IMG/VR virus record: IMGVR_UViG_3300037110_000087
Location: 124,001 to 188,000 of that record
From: a virus
Strand: one strand, 5' to 3'
Length of the DNA: 64,000 bases
The notes under the pieces were generated by a model. It did not search any database, was not told where the DNA came from, and saw nothing but the letters and a program-made list of their open reading frames with translations. The position numbers and the translations under genes were made by a program. Shown in pieces: positions 9,732 through 19,662 of the stretch (within the stretch, counting starts at the first letter, position 1; every line of letters begins with the position of its first letter).

Positions 9732-11846
9732 TTGACTCTAATTATTTATCCCCCTCTATTAGACACTGTTGGGCAGGAAGTGAGAGACATAGGGACCAAC
9801 ACTCTCCCCACGTCCAACAACTTCTGGTATGAGAATATTGCCCAGATCCCAACTGTCCTCAATCCGATCGTCTTCAAGATAGTATCCGATCAGGTTGGTG
9901 TTGAACATAGTTTGTCGTTAGATGGTGTATTCGTACAATATGTGATACCACAAAGTACAACGGACACCTTCTCTCTGCTACTAAATCCAGGGATCTACGA
10001 GATAGTTGTTCAGAATAGCATAGAAAGTTATTCCTTGGTCTTCCAAATTTCTCTAAAAGAACTGATCTGGTGGATGTGGATCCAGCAGTTAAAGGGCCAT
10101 TATCAAAATCTTGAAGTGATAGAAGCCAGAGCTAATAGTCCTCTCTTCATCTACCCCTTTGAGATGGCCTGTCCCGATGAACTAAAGGAAATCAACAATT
10201 CACAATGGGCCTTGAGGTCATACTGTGGATCATCGAATAGCACAGGGATAGCATCGAACCTGATGAAAATGGCATCAGGTTTAATTGATGCTCCAGTTCA
10301 GGATATGCCGAGATCCGATGAAATCATTAATCCTTGGGATAATTTTAGTCATTTAAGAATCTCACTGGTCGATCCTACTTTTGCTAGACGATCGGCATTT
10401 CTAGCTAAGCAGATTCCAGAAACTGTCGTTGATACTTCTAATAATCACGCTTTGATTAACTATGATAATCCCACTTACCAGACAGCCATCTCTGATCTCG
10501 GTCTAAGTAGAATCATAGTGAATTTGTCCTTGGCCCCCACGACTAACGCGGCTGGTGTGCAATTACCTCCTAATACTCAAATAGGGTATGTCTACGAACC
10601 AACTGGATGGATCAGTTCAGATTGGGTCACTCCTGATTGGGTCAATGAAGGATCAGATTGGGTCCAAGTGGTATTGAATGGGCTGAGTGCTAATTGCACT
10701 TCTCTTTCCATTTACAATTCGAATGGCATAATGATGTATTCCAGCAATGACACTGATAGTGCATTGTATTCTGGGAATTCCACCCCTTCTATTACAGTTG
10801 GGGAAATAAGAGATTGGTTTGTTAACCCAATTACAGGAGATTGCTTCCAAAAAGATCCACAGGATGCTGATTCTCAGGATGCAGCCACTTCTCCTTGGGT
10901 CTTCGAGTATAACTTGTTCTCACGAGTTGGATCAGTCTATTCAGCTACTAATTCTACAGGAACTATTAAGTATTTCAACACCTATAATGAAGCTGTCATT
11001 TCTCTCGGGTCAAATCTTTCGTCTTGGACAGTCTTGCCAGTGGCTGGATCATCAATCCTGGTTGATTCAATTACTCCAGGACTACTAGTGAATTGGCTGG
11101 GATCATGGAATGTTGCTGGCAAGTGGAATACCATGATAATTGTTAATGGTAAACAGGGTGCTTATGTACCCTATGTAATCAATGACGCAGTTTCTTACAA
11201 AGGAATCACTTATACTAAAGTTTCGAATATAAATCCAACAATGACTCCAGATATAAGTGCCGATTGGGTGTCTAATGTAGGTGATATCTACGTAAATTCA
11301 ACCAATGGAAAAGTATATAAGAATTTACCAGGGTACGACGCTGCTGGCAATTTGTATATCTTCTGGAGTTATCAGTTCAATATTAAAGACTTCTTCACTC
11401 AGGTTCTCACCGATACCGGGATCACCTACATATCAAATTGGTATGCACCACTTGTAGGGTCTTCCTTAGAAATTTCTTTCTTCGGAGATAACGCTTTCCT
11501 TTTGCCACCTCCTCCTCAGAAATTGTCTTCTCTTTCGGGGGACCAGATTTTTAATTATATCCTATCAACTATCACCAATGTTATCACCATTGATTCATTA
11601 GATTGCTACAATTGGACTCTACAAGCTAGTAATTCCTTAACTTCTGCGGTTGATCCCATCAATATCTTTGATTATACAAATCAAAGTCGAAGCATTGATG
11701 TAACCGGAATTCTTTTACAAGGCTATGATGTCTTCACCTTATCAGGAATAGGTTTCCCTTCCATTAATAATGGTGCTACTCCAGCATCCAGTACCGTTCA
11801 ATTAAGTCTGGGCAATCCGGTGCATACTACAATGGTAATGAGATAA
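9732..11846 (+). CDS. Baseplate or tail-fibre connector protein (704 aa)
   Basis: The TTG start directly abuts the J stop codon, so the two are coupled. The N-terminal 200 residues, with WWMWIQQLKGHYQNLEVIEA, are unusual for a fibre and may anchor to the baseplate like gpI proteins. The rest is Ser/Asn/Trp-rich beta structure (repeated SDWVTPDWVNEGSDW) and includes short carbohydrate-binding-like repeats. No catalytic motif is visible. From position after J, this gene is where gpI or a fibre-attachment protein would be expected. Confidence 0.6.
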   Translation: MTLIIYPPLLDTVGQEVRDIGTNTLPTSNNFWYENIAQIPTVLNPIVFKIVSDQVGVEHSLSLDGVFVQYVIPQSTTDTFSLLLNPGIYEIVVQNSIESYSLVFQISLKELIWWMWIQQLKGHYQNLEVIEARANSPLFIYPFEMACPDELKEINNSQWALRSYCGSSNSTGIASNLMKMASGLIDAPVQDMPRSDEIINPWDNFSHLRISLVDPTFARRSAFLAKQIPETVVDTSNNHALINYDNPTYQTAISDLGLSRIIVNLSLAPTTNAAGVQLPPNTQIGYVYEPTGWISSDWVTPDWVNEGSDWVQVVLNGLSANCTSLSIYNSNGIMMYSSNDTDSALYSGNSTPSITVGEIRDWFVNPITGDCFQKDPQDADSQDAATSPWVFEYNLFSRVGSVYSATNSTGTIKYFNTYNEAVISLGSNLSSWTVLPVAGSSILVDSITPGLLVNWLGSWNVAGKWNTMIIVNGKQGAYVPYVINDAVSYKGITYTKVSNINPTMTPDISADWVSNVGDIYVNSTNGKVYKNLPGYDAAGNLYIFWSYQFNIKDFFTQVLTDTGITYISNWYAPLVGSSLEISFFGDNAFLLPPPPQKLSSLSGDQIFNYILSTITNVITIDSLDCYNWTLQASNSLTSAVDPINIFDYTNQSRSIDVTGILLQGYDVFTLSGIGFPSINNGATPASSTVQLSLGNPVHTTMVMR

Positions 11847-11847
11847 T

Positions 11848-13986
11848 ATGAGCATTCACGTTTTCGATACCACGGCAGACAAACCCTGGGCACTATCCAG
11901 AGAAACTATTAACGGCAATGATGCTGGATATGAGAGCATTCTATCCATTTCGACGAGTGGATCTGGTGTAACCCAGTGTTCAGCTTCTTTCCCACTCCTT
12001 AATGCAGATAACCACTTGGATAGATATCCAAATCTGAACTTGTATAATATCTATCCATCGCTTAATCAGCTTGCTGCGATGAGCTATCAGTATTGTGCAG
12101 ACGGGACCACAGTGCAAGTGGGATCCCAGTTTTTTCGTTATAGTGCATCCTCCACTGGAACTCCGGATGGAACGGTGATCATCATCCCCTTTGATGATCA
12201 TAATGGATCAACTCTTCTCCCAGGTAGATGGATTTTAGTCACTGATACTTACTCCTTGGATCAATATGGAGCATTGGGACCAGGGGCTAGATTCATTAAT
12301 CTCCCCTACACGAGGATGGATGAAGGGGTAGATTTTGGTTTTGATCTCGATAGTATTAATTCCAATTTCCAAGATGATAGTATCACCAATATGGCTCCTC
12401 AGAGCTATAGACAGGCTCCTGTTTTCTATTTCCAGGGGCTTCTGGATACAGAAAATGCTGCTACTTCTAGTCAGTACGGTCAATATAGTCTATGGACATG
12501 GTATCGGGTCAAGTCAACTTATACAATTGATCCAAATAATCAATCACAGGTAGTCTCCTCAGTTGGTGATGACACCACCCCCACTCCTATATCATTCTGG
12601 CAAGGACTTGGCAGTTTTGAGATCACTCTCCTATCTGATCAGTCAAATGACTCAGTAGAGATGGACTCAGTAGATCTAGATCTATCTGGTCCAGTCTTCT
12701 ATCCACAATTTCAAGCCAATCCTCTCGTGGCTCGTACTGCTGCAGAAATTGTTGCATTCTCCAATTACTATGGGTTCTCTCCCACACATTGGGCATATCC
12801 TTTCGCTGCCTCTTATGACTTTGTGATGGACCCAGTTCTGGATTCACAGCTGCAGACCCCAAGAAAGATCGGGTTTGCTAACTTGCTAACTTCAACGACC
12901 CTGGCTAGTCTGGAATTGACCAATCCATCGCTTAATGCAGCTATAATCTATGAAACTCCTACTATTTTAGATTTTCCAGATACTGGGCCAGATAGCCAAA
13001 ACTTCCCTACAGATATTGTTTGGAACCCGCTAGATATGGACTCCGACCCAACCGGTGGAATTAGCGCAACCGTTGATGGCTCACCCACTTGGGGAAAGAC
13101 CAGCTTAACTATGGATCAAACAGATCCTCTTCCGATTGTGATCCGTTGTTACTTCTCAGCAGTCAGTCAGTATACCCTTGATAGCTTTGATCTCGTTCAG
13201 ATCGCTCCTGTCAATTTAAGCTATGCTGATCCCGGAGTATGTATTCTAGGGGCTTCGTTCCTAGAATATCCAGTTATAACTGGTATTGTTGATAACTACA
13301 CGGTTTCTGGTCTTCCGAATGGTTTGAGTATTGATCCTCTTACAGGTATCATCTCTGGGTCCTATACCCTTATTGGGGCTTTTGATGCAACAATTACGGC
13401 TACTAATAATGGTGGAAGCTGTACAACCTCAGTGACATTTAATGTCACATTGCCAATTCCATCTAGCCTTAGTTATGCCACCCCATCTCTTGCTGCAGTT
13501 GGAAGTTCCTTCTCGGGAGTTCCAACTGTAGTAGGGACTTATTTGACTTTTACTGCCACCAATCTACCTCCTGGATTAACTATTGATTCTTCCACAGGTA
13601 TTATCTCCGGTGTTTATTCTGCTGCCGATGTCAGTAATGCCACTGTCACCGCTACCAATTCTTCCGGTAGTATCTCCACTCAAATACCCTTTGATGTAAT
13701 CTCCACTGCTTCCGTCTCTATCTCACCAAATGCTCCCTTCAGTTTGATGAGTGGGGCCATTCAATCAGTTACCGGAACAGTTACCGGCACTGGCAATACC
13801 GCGATCATTTGGACCGTTGATGGTATTACTGGTGGTAATTCCACAGTTGGAACGATTACCGGAACAGGGAGTATTGTGGTTTATACTGCTCCAGTTGTGA
13901 CTATTTTAGAAACCCATACCATTTCCGCCACTAGTGTGGTAGATTCCTCTAAGTCAGCTTCTGTCGTCGTAACGATTAATCCGTAG
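11848..13986 (+). CDS. Tail protein with Ig-like domains
   Basis: The first 430 residues are a unique beta-rich region starting MSIHVFDTTADKPW. Residues about 450-625 hold two putative Ig-like (He_PIG type) modules, each with the signature GLPNGLSIDPLTGIISG or NLPPGLTIDSSTGIISG followed by ATNxxG. The last 90 residues (SVSISPNAPF ... VVVTINP) look like a third, bacterial Ig-2 type module. Ig-like modules on phage virions usually give weak binding to cell surfaces or polysaccharide. The gene sits between the baseplate genes and the main fibre, matching an exposed tail protein. Confidence 0.75.
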   Translation: MSIHVFDTTADKPWALSRETINGNDAGYESILSISTSGSGVTQCSASFPLLNADNHLDRYPNLNLYNIYPSLNQLAAMSYQYCADGTTVQVGSQFFRYSASSTGTPDGTVIIIPFDDHNGSTLLPGRWILVTDTYSLDQYGALGPGARFINLPYTRMDEGVDFGFDLDSINSNFQDDSITNMAPQSYRQAPVFYFQGLLDTENAATSSQYGQYSLWTWYRVKSTYTIDPNNQSQVVSSVGDDTTPTPISFWQGLGSFEITLLSDQSNDSVEMDSVDLDLSGPVFYPQFQANPLVARTAAEIVAFSNYYGFSPTHWAYPFAASYDFVMDPVLDSQLQTPRKIGFANLLTSTTLASLELTNPSLNAAIIYETPTILDFPDTGPDSQNFPTDIVWNPLDMDSDPTGGISATVDGSPTWGKTSLTMDQTDPLPIVIRCYFSAVSQYTLDSFDLVQIAPVNLSYADPGVCILGASFLEYPVITGIVDNYTVSGLPNGLSIDPLTGIISGSYTLIGAFDATITATNNGGSCTTSVTFNVTLPIPSSLSYATPSLAAVGSSFSGVPTVVGTYLTFTATNLPPGLTIDSSTGIISGVYSAADVSNATVTATNSSGSISTQIPFDVISTASVSISPNAPFSLMSGAIQSVTGTVTGTGNTAIIWTVDGITGGNSTVGTITGTGSIVVYTAPVVTILETHTISATSVVDSSKSASVVVTINP

Positions 13987-14018
13987 AAATGATAAAATCG
14001 AAAATAAGGAAATAGAAC

Positions 14019-15980
14019 ATGCCGATTACAGTTACTACCAGACAAGGAAATGGAGCCCCATTAACAGCTGCCCAGGCTGATGCCGACCTAACTGTCCTTT
14101 GTGATAGCCTGAATGCTGTTGCAGAAGAGCAAGCTCAGCTTGATACTCAAATAGTCTCTCTCGCTACGACAGTGACAACAGTTCAGGAACAGGTAGCTAC
14201 CGTAGGTCTGCAAGTCTCTGGTCTGCAAACTAGTGTTAGCACAATAGGCGGTCTTGTAGCTATCGAGCAGAGCGCGGTTGTAGCAGTGCAGATCGTAGCG
14301 CAAAGTGCATCAACCGCAGCACAGACAGCACAGACAGCAGTTGATACTACTAATGCTGCACTGGTCACAACAAACGCTAATTTAGCAGCCCTAACTAGTG
14401 AGGTTGGGAATTCCTCTACTGGGTTGGGAGCGCTGGCATCCTCTCTTACTACTATTCATTCCACTCTCGCCACTGATATTTCCACAGTAGCAGATTCTCT
14501 TACTACATTGACTTCACAGGTCAATAATCCAACCACTGGTCTAGCTGCTTCAGTATCCACTCTTACTGAGGAAATTACCACTAATGCTACAGCGACGACA
14601 GCTAATGCTACAGCGATAACTAATTTGACTGCCCAGGTCAACAACTCTACTACTGGTTTGCCTGCGTCAGTAGCTTCCCTCTCTTCAGCAATAACAGCTA
14701 ATGCTACAGCGACGACAGCTAATGCTACAGCGATAACTAATTTGACTGCCCAGGTCAATGATCCAACCAGTGGCCTAGCCGCTTCTGTTGCGACAATTAA
14801 CGGAACTTTAGCTACTGATGCTACGGCAATAACAGCTAATGCTACAGCGATTTCCACCCTGTCCGCTCAGGTCAACAACTCGACTACCGGTTTACCAGCA
14901 TCTGTGGCATCCTTGACTCAAACAGACATTGCTCAGGCTGCTGCCACGACTGCGTTAGCTACTAGAACCACAGATCTAGAATTGACTGTAAATGATCCAA
15001 CCACTGGCTTGGCCCATACCGTTGGTCTTGTTGAATCATTGCAGACTCAGATAGATGATCTCGGTACCGCAAGCGCTGAATGGAAGATTCAGGCTGACGT
15101 AAATGGAAATATTTCTGGCCTAGATTTTACTGCTTCATCACCTGTTAATGGTGGAACTCCACAATCCGCATTTAAGGTCTTAGCTAGCACTTTTACCGTG
15201 ATAGATCCAACTAATCCAACTGTCGGCGTTAGCCCCTTCACTGTGACCGGCGGTAATGTTTTTGTAAATAATATTCAATCTTCTAACTATGTTACCCCTA
15301 CTTCATCGACACCACCTGTCGGGTACAAATTGTTCTCTGTGCCTTATACCACTACCTTCCTCGATGGCACCACTGCTAGTGTCGATTTCGAGCTTGGGAC
15401 TACTGCTAACTTCGGTGGATATCAGGTAGCGGATATCACAAATGGAATCAAACTAAATATCACCGAGTATAATGGAGTCATTACTTCCACCGGAAATCCA
15501 ACGACTTCAGCCACTGTTGTCTGGGTGAAAAGCTATATAGGGAGTGGTGCCACCAATATAAGTGTCGGGACTACAGTCACTATAGTCAATGATATATCCG
15601 GGTCCACGAAGGCAGTACTAGGTTTCATGCCAGTGGTCTGTAATAGAACTGGTTATTATCAAATTTTCCCCTCTCTCGGTAGTTCTACCGGTAATGTATC
15701 TTTGAGTTTTACACCCTCTCAGAATGTGGGTGTCTTGAATACAATGACTGCCAAGGGTAGTATATTCTTACCTGCTGCTTCAAATTATTATTATTTAATT
15801 GCCGGTACAACCTATTATCTGTGCCTTCCTTTGGGTAGTATGGTATCTTCAGGAGGTGGTTGGGGTATTATAGGATATCATAATGGTGATCCTGAATATG
15901 GCCCCACTGATGTCGTGACAACATACACACCTGTCTCCCCTTTGTACACTGATGTAGTATTCCAATTCGGTGGTCTGTAA
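14019..15980 (+). CDS. Tail fibre with coiled-coil repeats and J-type fibre domain
   Basis: Residues 25-350 are Ala/Thr-rich heptad-like sequence that should form a trimeric coiled coil; part of it is an exact 39-residue repeat (TTANATAITNLTAQVN unit). Residues about 365-430 (AEWKIQADVNGNISGLDFTA, then FKVLASTFTVID) match the DUF1983 central-fibre domain of lambda J-type tip proteins. The C-terminal 200 residues are a Gly/Ser/Thr-rich beta domain that is the likely receptor-binding end. It has a normal ATG and ribosome site AATAAGGAAATAG. Function: host recognition. Confidence 0.8.
   Translation: MPITVTTRQGNGAPLTAAQADADLTVLCDSLNAVAEEQAQLDTQIVSLATTVTTVQEQVATVGLQVSGLQTSVSTIGGLVAIEQSAVVAVQIVAQSASTAAQTAQTAVDTTNAALVTTNANLAALTSEVGNSSTGLGALASSLTTIHSTLATDISTVADSLTTLTSQVNNPTTGLAASVSTLTEEITTNATATTANATAITNLTAQVNNSTTGLPASVASLSSAITANATATTANATAITNLTAQVNDPTSGLAASVATINGTLATDATAITANATAISTLSAQVNNSTTGLPASVASLTQTDIAQAAATTALATRTTDLELTVNDPTTGLAHTVGLVESLQTQIDDLGTASAEWKIQADVNGNISGLDFTASSPVNGGTPQSAFKVLASTFTVIDPTNPTVGVSPFTVTGGNVFVNNIQSSNYVTPTSSTPPVGYKLFSVPYTTTFLDGTTASVDFELGTTANFGGYQVADITNGIKLNITEYNGVITSTGNPTTSATVVWVKSYIGSGATNISVGTTVTIVNDISGSTKAVLGFMPVVCNRTGYYQIFPSLGSSTGNVSLSFTPSQNVGVLNTMTAKGSIFLPAASNYYYLIAGTTYYLCLPLGSMVSSGGGWGIIGYHNGDPEYGPTDVVTTYTPVSPLYTDVVFQFGGL
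14581..14931 (+). repeat. 117-bp tandem repeat in the fibre gene
   Basis: Three tandem units of 117 bp (39 residues) start near 14581, 14698 and 14815. The first 61 bases of units one and two are identical; the third unit is degenerate. An earlier divergent unit precedes them. Loss or gain of whole units keeps the reading frame and would change coiled-coil length. Confidence 0.8.
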
Positions 15981-16006
15981 AAGTTATAGACTGAAATGAG
16001 GAATTA

Positions 16007-16843
16007 TTGTCCACACTTGATTTATTACTGACCCCAACTCTTGAGAAATTAAAGGGACTCTATGGAACTAGCTCATCAGATAATCTGCTAAAAGTAGTTC
16101 TGAAGCCTGAGTATGATTACTTCTACAATGTAGTGATAGGAGATCATGATCAAGCAGGTAGAGCCATGGATTATAAAGAATATGGATTAGGATATTCTGA
16201 ACTGGACAAAGTGGAAGTTAGGAAATTAATTGGTAAACCCCTTTTAGAAGTGGCGGAGGTTTGTTTACATTCCCCTTCTCATCGGGAGCGTAGTATTGGA
16301 ATAGCCGCTTTGGCTGCTGCTTCCAAACCGTTCATGACTCAAGAGGTATTGGCCCTTCGTGGTATTAGTCTAGTGGCTCCTTATATGAGCCAACTGAACA
16401 AAGAAGATAAAATAGTAATAGTCGGATTCGGATTTTGTGGTGCGGATGAATTGAGGAGATTCCCTAATCTGCATATCACTGATCTGCGCAAGACCGAGAA
16501 TTTGATACCATTCTCCATTGATAATATTTCCACTGGGTATGATCAATTAGACTATCGTCTGCACGGTCCAAAAGATAATAAAATCCTACTAGAGAATGCG
16601 GATATTGTATCTATAACTGGTAGTTCTATGACGAATGGCTCATTTTGGGATTTATTTGAGTATGCAAAGAATGCCAAAGAGAAAATAGTGTACGGGGAAT
16701 CTATCTTCATTCCTGATATACTGTTAGATCTGGGGATAACAAGCGTTGAATCCGTCGAATATTCTTATGATTATCTTATCGGGGAATATGATCGGACAAA
16801 AATCCCCTTTCAACGCAAAACAATGAGAAGGATTAATGGTTGA
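16007..16843 (+). CDS. DUF4213/DUF364-family protein
   Basis: The start is TTG after ATGAGGAATTA. The 278-residue protein matches the two-part family often called putative heavy-metal chelation. The N-terminal part ends in HRERSIGIAALAA, as in DUF4213. The C-terminal part has a Rossmann-like KIVIVGFGFCGADELRR, then ADIVSITGSSMTNGSFWDLFEYA and the Y/GPS-like VYGESIFIPDIL expected of DUF364. Bacterial members sit near metal or cofactor genes and their chemistry is not settled. Finding one between a tail fibre and the terminase, overlapping the terminase start by eight bases, is unusual. Confidence 0.7.
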   Translation: MSTLDLLLTPTLEKLKGLYGTSSSDNLLKVVLKPEYDYFYNVVIGDHDQAGRAMDYKEYGLGYSELDKVEVRKLIGKPLLEVAEVCLHSPSHRERSIGIAALAAASKPFMTQEVLALRGISLVAPYMSQLNKEDKIVIVGFGFCGADELRRFPNLHITDLRKTENLIPFSIDNISTGYDQLDYRLHGPKDNKILLENADIVSITGSSMTNGSFWDLFEYAKNAKEKIVYGESIFIPDILLDLGITSVESVEYSYDYLIGEYDRTKIPFQRKTMRRING

Positions 16844-19196
16844 CATTAAGTTAGGAAGTTTAGTCGATGAAGTACTAGAAAATAACTGGGACCTTGGTAG
16901 TTTAGAACTCAGACAATATAATGTAACAAAGGCCGCTAATTCCATCGAATGGGCGACTAATCCGGCTTATATCAATTTTGAGCCTTGGCCGCGCCAGATT
17001 CAGATTCTGACAGAATTCTTTGAGGACTATTGCCCCCGTTGTTCCAATATGTCAGTAGTAAGGGACATGTGGGGTATGCCTTTTAGAGAAATAGAGAATA
17101 ATGTTTCCTTTCTTAGATACGGAAAATGTCCTAATTGTGGAGGAACACGTGGGGAATTCAGAGCAGAGGGATTACATAGAGGTATCCAGGAGATCATTGG
17201 TATCGCAGGCCAGAGATGTCTAGACCCAGAGACCTGCATTCTTTTAGCAAATGGGACCCCAATTCTCATCCAGGATGTAATCATTGGAGACATTCTTAAA
17301 GATAAACATGGGACCTTTACTTCCGTCCTAAAGAAGGAAGTCAATAAACAACCTGGATATTTCAAGATTTTCTTGAGATTACCAGATGGAAATTCAGCCG
17401 AAGTCAAATGTGGTCATGAACATCTGTGGATCACACCCACCGGGGAACGAGTTTCTACTGAGTTGCTCAGTAGGGACTTAATCATGCATGAAGATGGGTG
17501 GTGTGAGATTCTCGGAATAGAGAAGATCCGTGTACCCAAGAGAATGGTAGATATTGAGACTGAATCAAAGACCTTCTTAGGGACTAACGGAGTCGTTTAT
17601 CACAATTCTGGTAAGACTCTTCTCACCGGAATCATAAGTACTTATATTGGGCATCGGTATCTCTGTCTCGATGGAATTTGTGCTAACAACTTCGCTGGAT
17701 TGAGAGATACTGTACTTAATGCTACCTTCGTAGCTAGTGACAGGAGTCAGGTCAAAGATACCACTTGGGAATACTTTGTTAATGAAGTCAATAAATCCTC
17801 TTGGTTCCAAAATTACTTACAATATCTGAAGGACGAGGGGAAGAGATTAGGCGTGGAACTTTATGCGTTCAAGGAGGACCTCCATCTGATCTTTAAGCAT
17901 AAAAAATTGATGTTTGAGTTCAAGGTGGCCGATGGAACTACCTTGAGAGGCAAGACCCGGTTCTTGTGCGGAATTGACGAATTAGGCTGGTTCTCTAACC
18001 GTGAAGATGCCAAGGTAAGATCCGGAAAGAAGACTTACGCAGCTTTATCAAACTCTCTTAGAACTGTTCGTACTGGCTGTGAGGCCAGATGGGGAGATGG
18101 TTACTATGATCTCCCTACTGGCTATATGATCTCTGTGTCTAGTCCTCAGGCAGAGGATGATCCAATTATGACTTTGGCCTCTAATGCCAGAGATGATAAG
18201 CAGACCTATAACTTCCACTATGCCACGTGGGAAATAGCTCCACATATCACTAGAGAGAGCCTCAGATCTGATTTCATCAAAGATCCCATGGCCGCTCAAA
18301 GAGATTTTGCAGCAATCCCAGGAACCGGTAAAGACATCTTCCTACCTAATGTGGAGATGATGCATGCAAATATTGATGATGATAAGAACAATATCATTCA
18401 ATATACCCATGAAACTTTCCATCAGGTAGTCAAAGGGACTGTCTATAACTACGTTAAGGCCATCCTCCAGGGATTACCCATTGATCGCACCGTCCCTTAT
18501 TGCTTAGCTCTCGATGCAGGAGAAGTCCAGAACTCCTTTGCCATCATTCTGACTAGCATGAGAGATGATAAGACCTCCATTGACGGTCTGATCCAGATCA
18601 AACCAGTAATGGTAAACACAGTTGGTAGTATTGCTGCAGTACATTTCCCAAGCGTAACCGATTTGATCAAGGAGATGGCTAGAAAGGTCAGTATCCAGGA
18701 AGTAATCATTGATCGATGGCAATCGGCTAGTATTGTTCATGAATTGAGGGATGTGGGAATCAAGGCAGAACGATATAGCTTGAAATATGCTGATCTAGTT
18801 AATTTCAAGAATCGTTATCTAGCCAATTTGGTAATTTATCCAGCACCAGAGATCAGATTTCAACTTTTGATGTTGGAACATTTGACTGATAAGATGCCAA
18901 TTGCTCAGCTTCTGAAACAGACTAGAACCGTTAGAGACAACGGTAAGCAGGTCCTAAAACCAGCACAGGGAGATGATGATCTGTTCCGCTGTTCCGTATT
19001 GGCTGATTATATTATGAACCGCGACAAGAAGGATTACCAGATGCGCCTTGGTATCTCTCGCGCCCTTGAGAACGGAATGAAAGCATTTTTTGTCAACGGA
19101 CAGATCATGAGAGATCTAATTACCAAGATCCAATCTAGAGCAGCCAGTGGGATAGGTAACGTGGTATCCGTTGCGAGAAGAAACTCAAATAGATAG
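16836..19196 (+). CDS. terL: Large terminase subunit containing a mini-intein
   Basis: This is the DNA-packaging motor. The N-extein (residues 1-127) has a zinc-ribbon-like CPRC...CPNC pair near residues 68-105 and ends IAGQR. After a 130-residue intein the C-extein resumes at SGKTLL, giving a spliced Walker A of AGQRSGKT. Downstream are Walker B-like FLCGIDELG, and RNase H-fold nuclease features ALDAGEVQNSFA, EVIIDRW and a late DDDLFRCSVLADYI. The spliced enzyme would have 656 residues, a normal TerL length. The start GTG/ATG region overlaps the DUF364-like gene. Without splicing the ATPase cannot form, so splicing is presumably required for packaging. Confidence 0.9.
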   Translation: MVDIKLGSLVDEVLENNWDLGSLELRQYNVTKAANSIEWATNPAYINFEPWPRQIQILTEFFEDYCPRCSNMSVVRDMWGMPFREIENNVSFLRYGKCPNCGGTRGEFRAEGLHRGIQEIIGIAGQRCLDPETCILLANGTPILIQDVIIGDILKDKHGTFTSVLKKEVNKQPGYFKIFLRLPDGNSAEVKCGHEHLWITPTGERVSTELLSRDLIMHEDGWCEILGIEKIRVPKRMVDIETESKTFLGTNGVVYHNSGKTLLTGIISTYIGHRYLCLDGICANNFAGLRDTVLNATFVASDRSQVKDTTWEYFVNEVNKSSWFQNYLQYLKDEGKRLGVELYAFKEDLHLIFKHKKLMFEFKVADGTTLRGKTRFLCGIDELGWFSNREDAKVRSGKKTYAALSNSLRTVRTGCEARWGDGYYDLPTGYMISVSSPQAEDDPIMTLASNARDDKQTYNFHYATWEIAPHITRESLRSDFIKDPMAAQRDFAAIPGTGKDIFLPNVEMMHANIDDDKNNIIQYTHETFHQVVKGTVYNYVKAILQGLPIDRTVPYCLALDAGEVQNSFAIILTSMRDDKTSIDGLIQIKPVMVNTVGSIAAVHFPSVTDLIKEMARKVSIQEVIIDRWQSASIVHELRDVGIKAERYSLKYADLVNFKNRYLANLVIYPAPEIRFQLLMLEHLTDKMPIAQLLKQTRTVRDNGKQVLKPAQGDDDLFRCSVLADYIMNRDKKDYQMRLGISRALENGMKAFFVNGQIMRDLITKIQSRAASGIGNVVSVARRNSNR
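17217..17606 (+). other. Mini-intein in the TerL Walker A motif
   Basis: The 130-residue insert (TerL residues 128-257) has the marks of a class 1 intein: Cys1 at the start (CLDPETCILLANG, block A), GHEHLWITPTG as block B, a C-terminal TFLGTNGVVYHN with the final His-Asn, and Ser as the +1 residue. There is no room for a homing endonuclease, so it is a mini-intein that is probably vertically inherited or remnant. It interrupts the P-loop between Arg127 and Ser258, a favoured insertion point for inteins because the site is conserved. Confidence 0.92.
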
Positions 19197-19219
19197 TAAA
19201 ATGGAAAAAGAGGTATCAC

Positions 19220-19660
19220 ATGCTACTAATCGATGCTGTAAAAGTCGCCAGGAAGACCAACAATGACGCAACCCTAGAGAGTGTCGCACTAGAGGCATTC
19301 AATGCCGGAAAGATTGTTTCCATCAGAGGGAAGGCCGTAACCAGCTTCATCGCTCTCTTGGCCGCTTCTGATCTAGTTACCGCCAAGATCGATGAGAAAC
19401 CCACTGTGAAAACAGCTTCCATGAACAAGACCGCTGGTCTTTTCGATACCGTTACCTCTATCACTGAATGCCCACATTGCCAGACCAAGATGAAATCCAT
19501 TAAACTAGCTGAGGCTCAAGCTGCTATGTATTGCCCACAGTGTCGCCACTGTGACTATGACAACAAGGACAAGAGCCGCATCAATGCCGGTACCCCCAGC
19601 AGGGATAAGCACTTAGAAATGAAACTGTCTGATCCCGGTCACTGTGAAATCAAGGGATAA
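19220..19660 (+). CDS. Small protein with four-Cys zinc ribbon
   Basis: The 146-residue product has a helical N-terminal half (MLLIDAVKVARKTNND...) and a zinc-ribbon pattern CPHC ... CPQCRHCDYD at about residues 83-112. It follows the terminase with a short gap and a ribosome site AAAAGAGGTATCAC. It could bind DNA or the packaging machine as a small terminase-like partner, but no helix-turn-helix is evident, so this is only suggested by position. Confidence 0.65.
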   Translation: MLLIDAVKVARKTNNDATLESVALEAFNAGKIVSIRGKAVTSFIALLAASDLVTAKIDEKPTVKTASMNKTAGLFDTVTSITECPHCQTKMKSIKLAEAQAAMYCPQCRHCDYDNKDKSRINAGTPSRDKHLEMKLSDPGHCEIKG

Positions 19661-19662
19661 TT

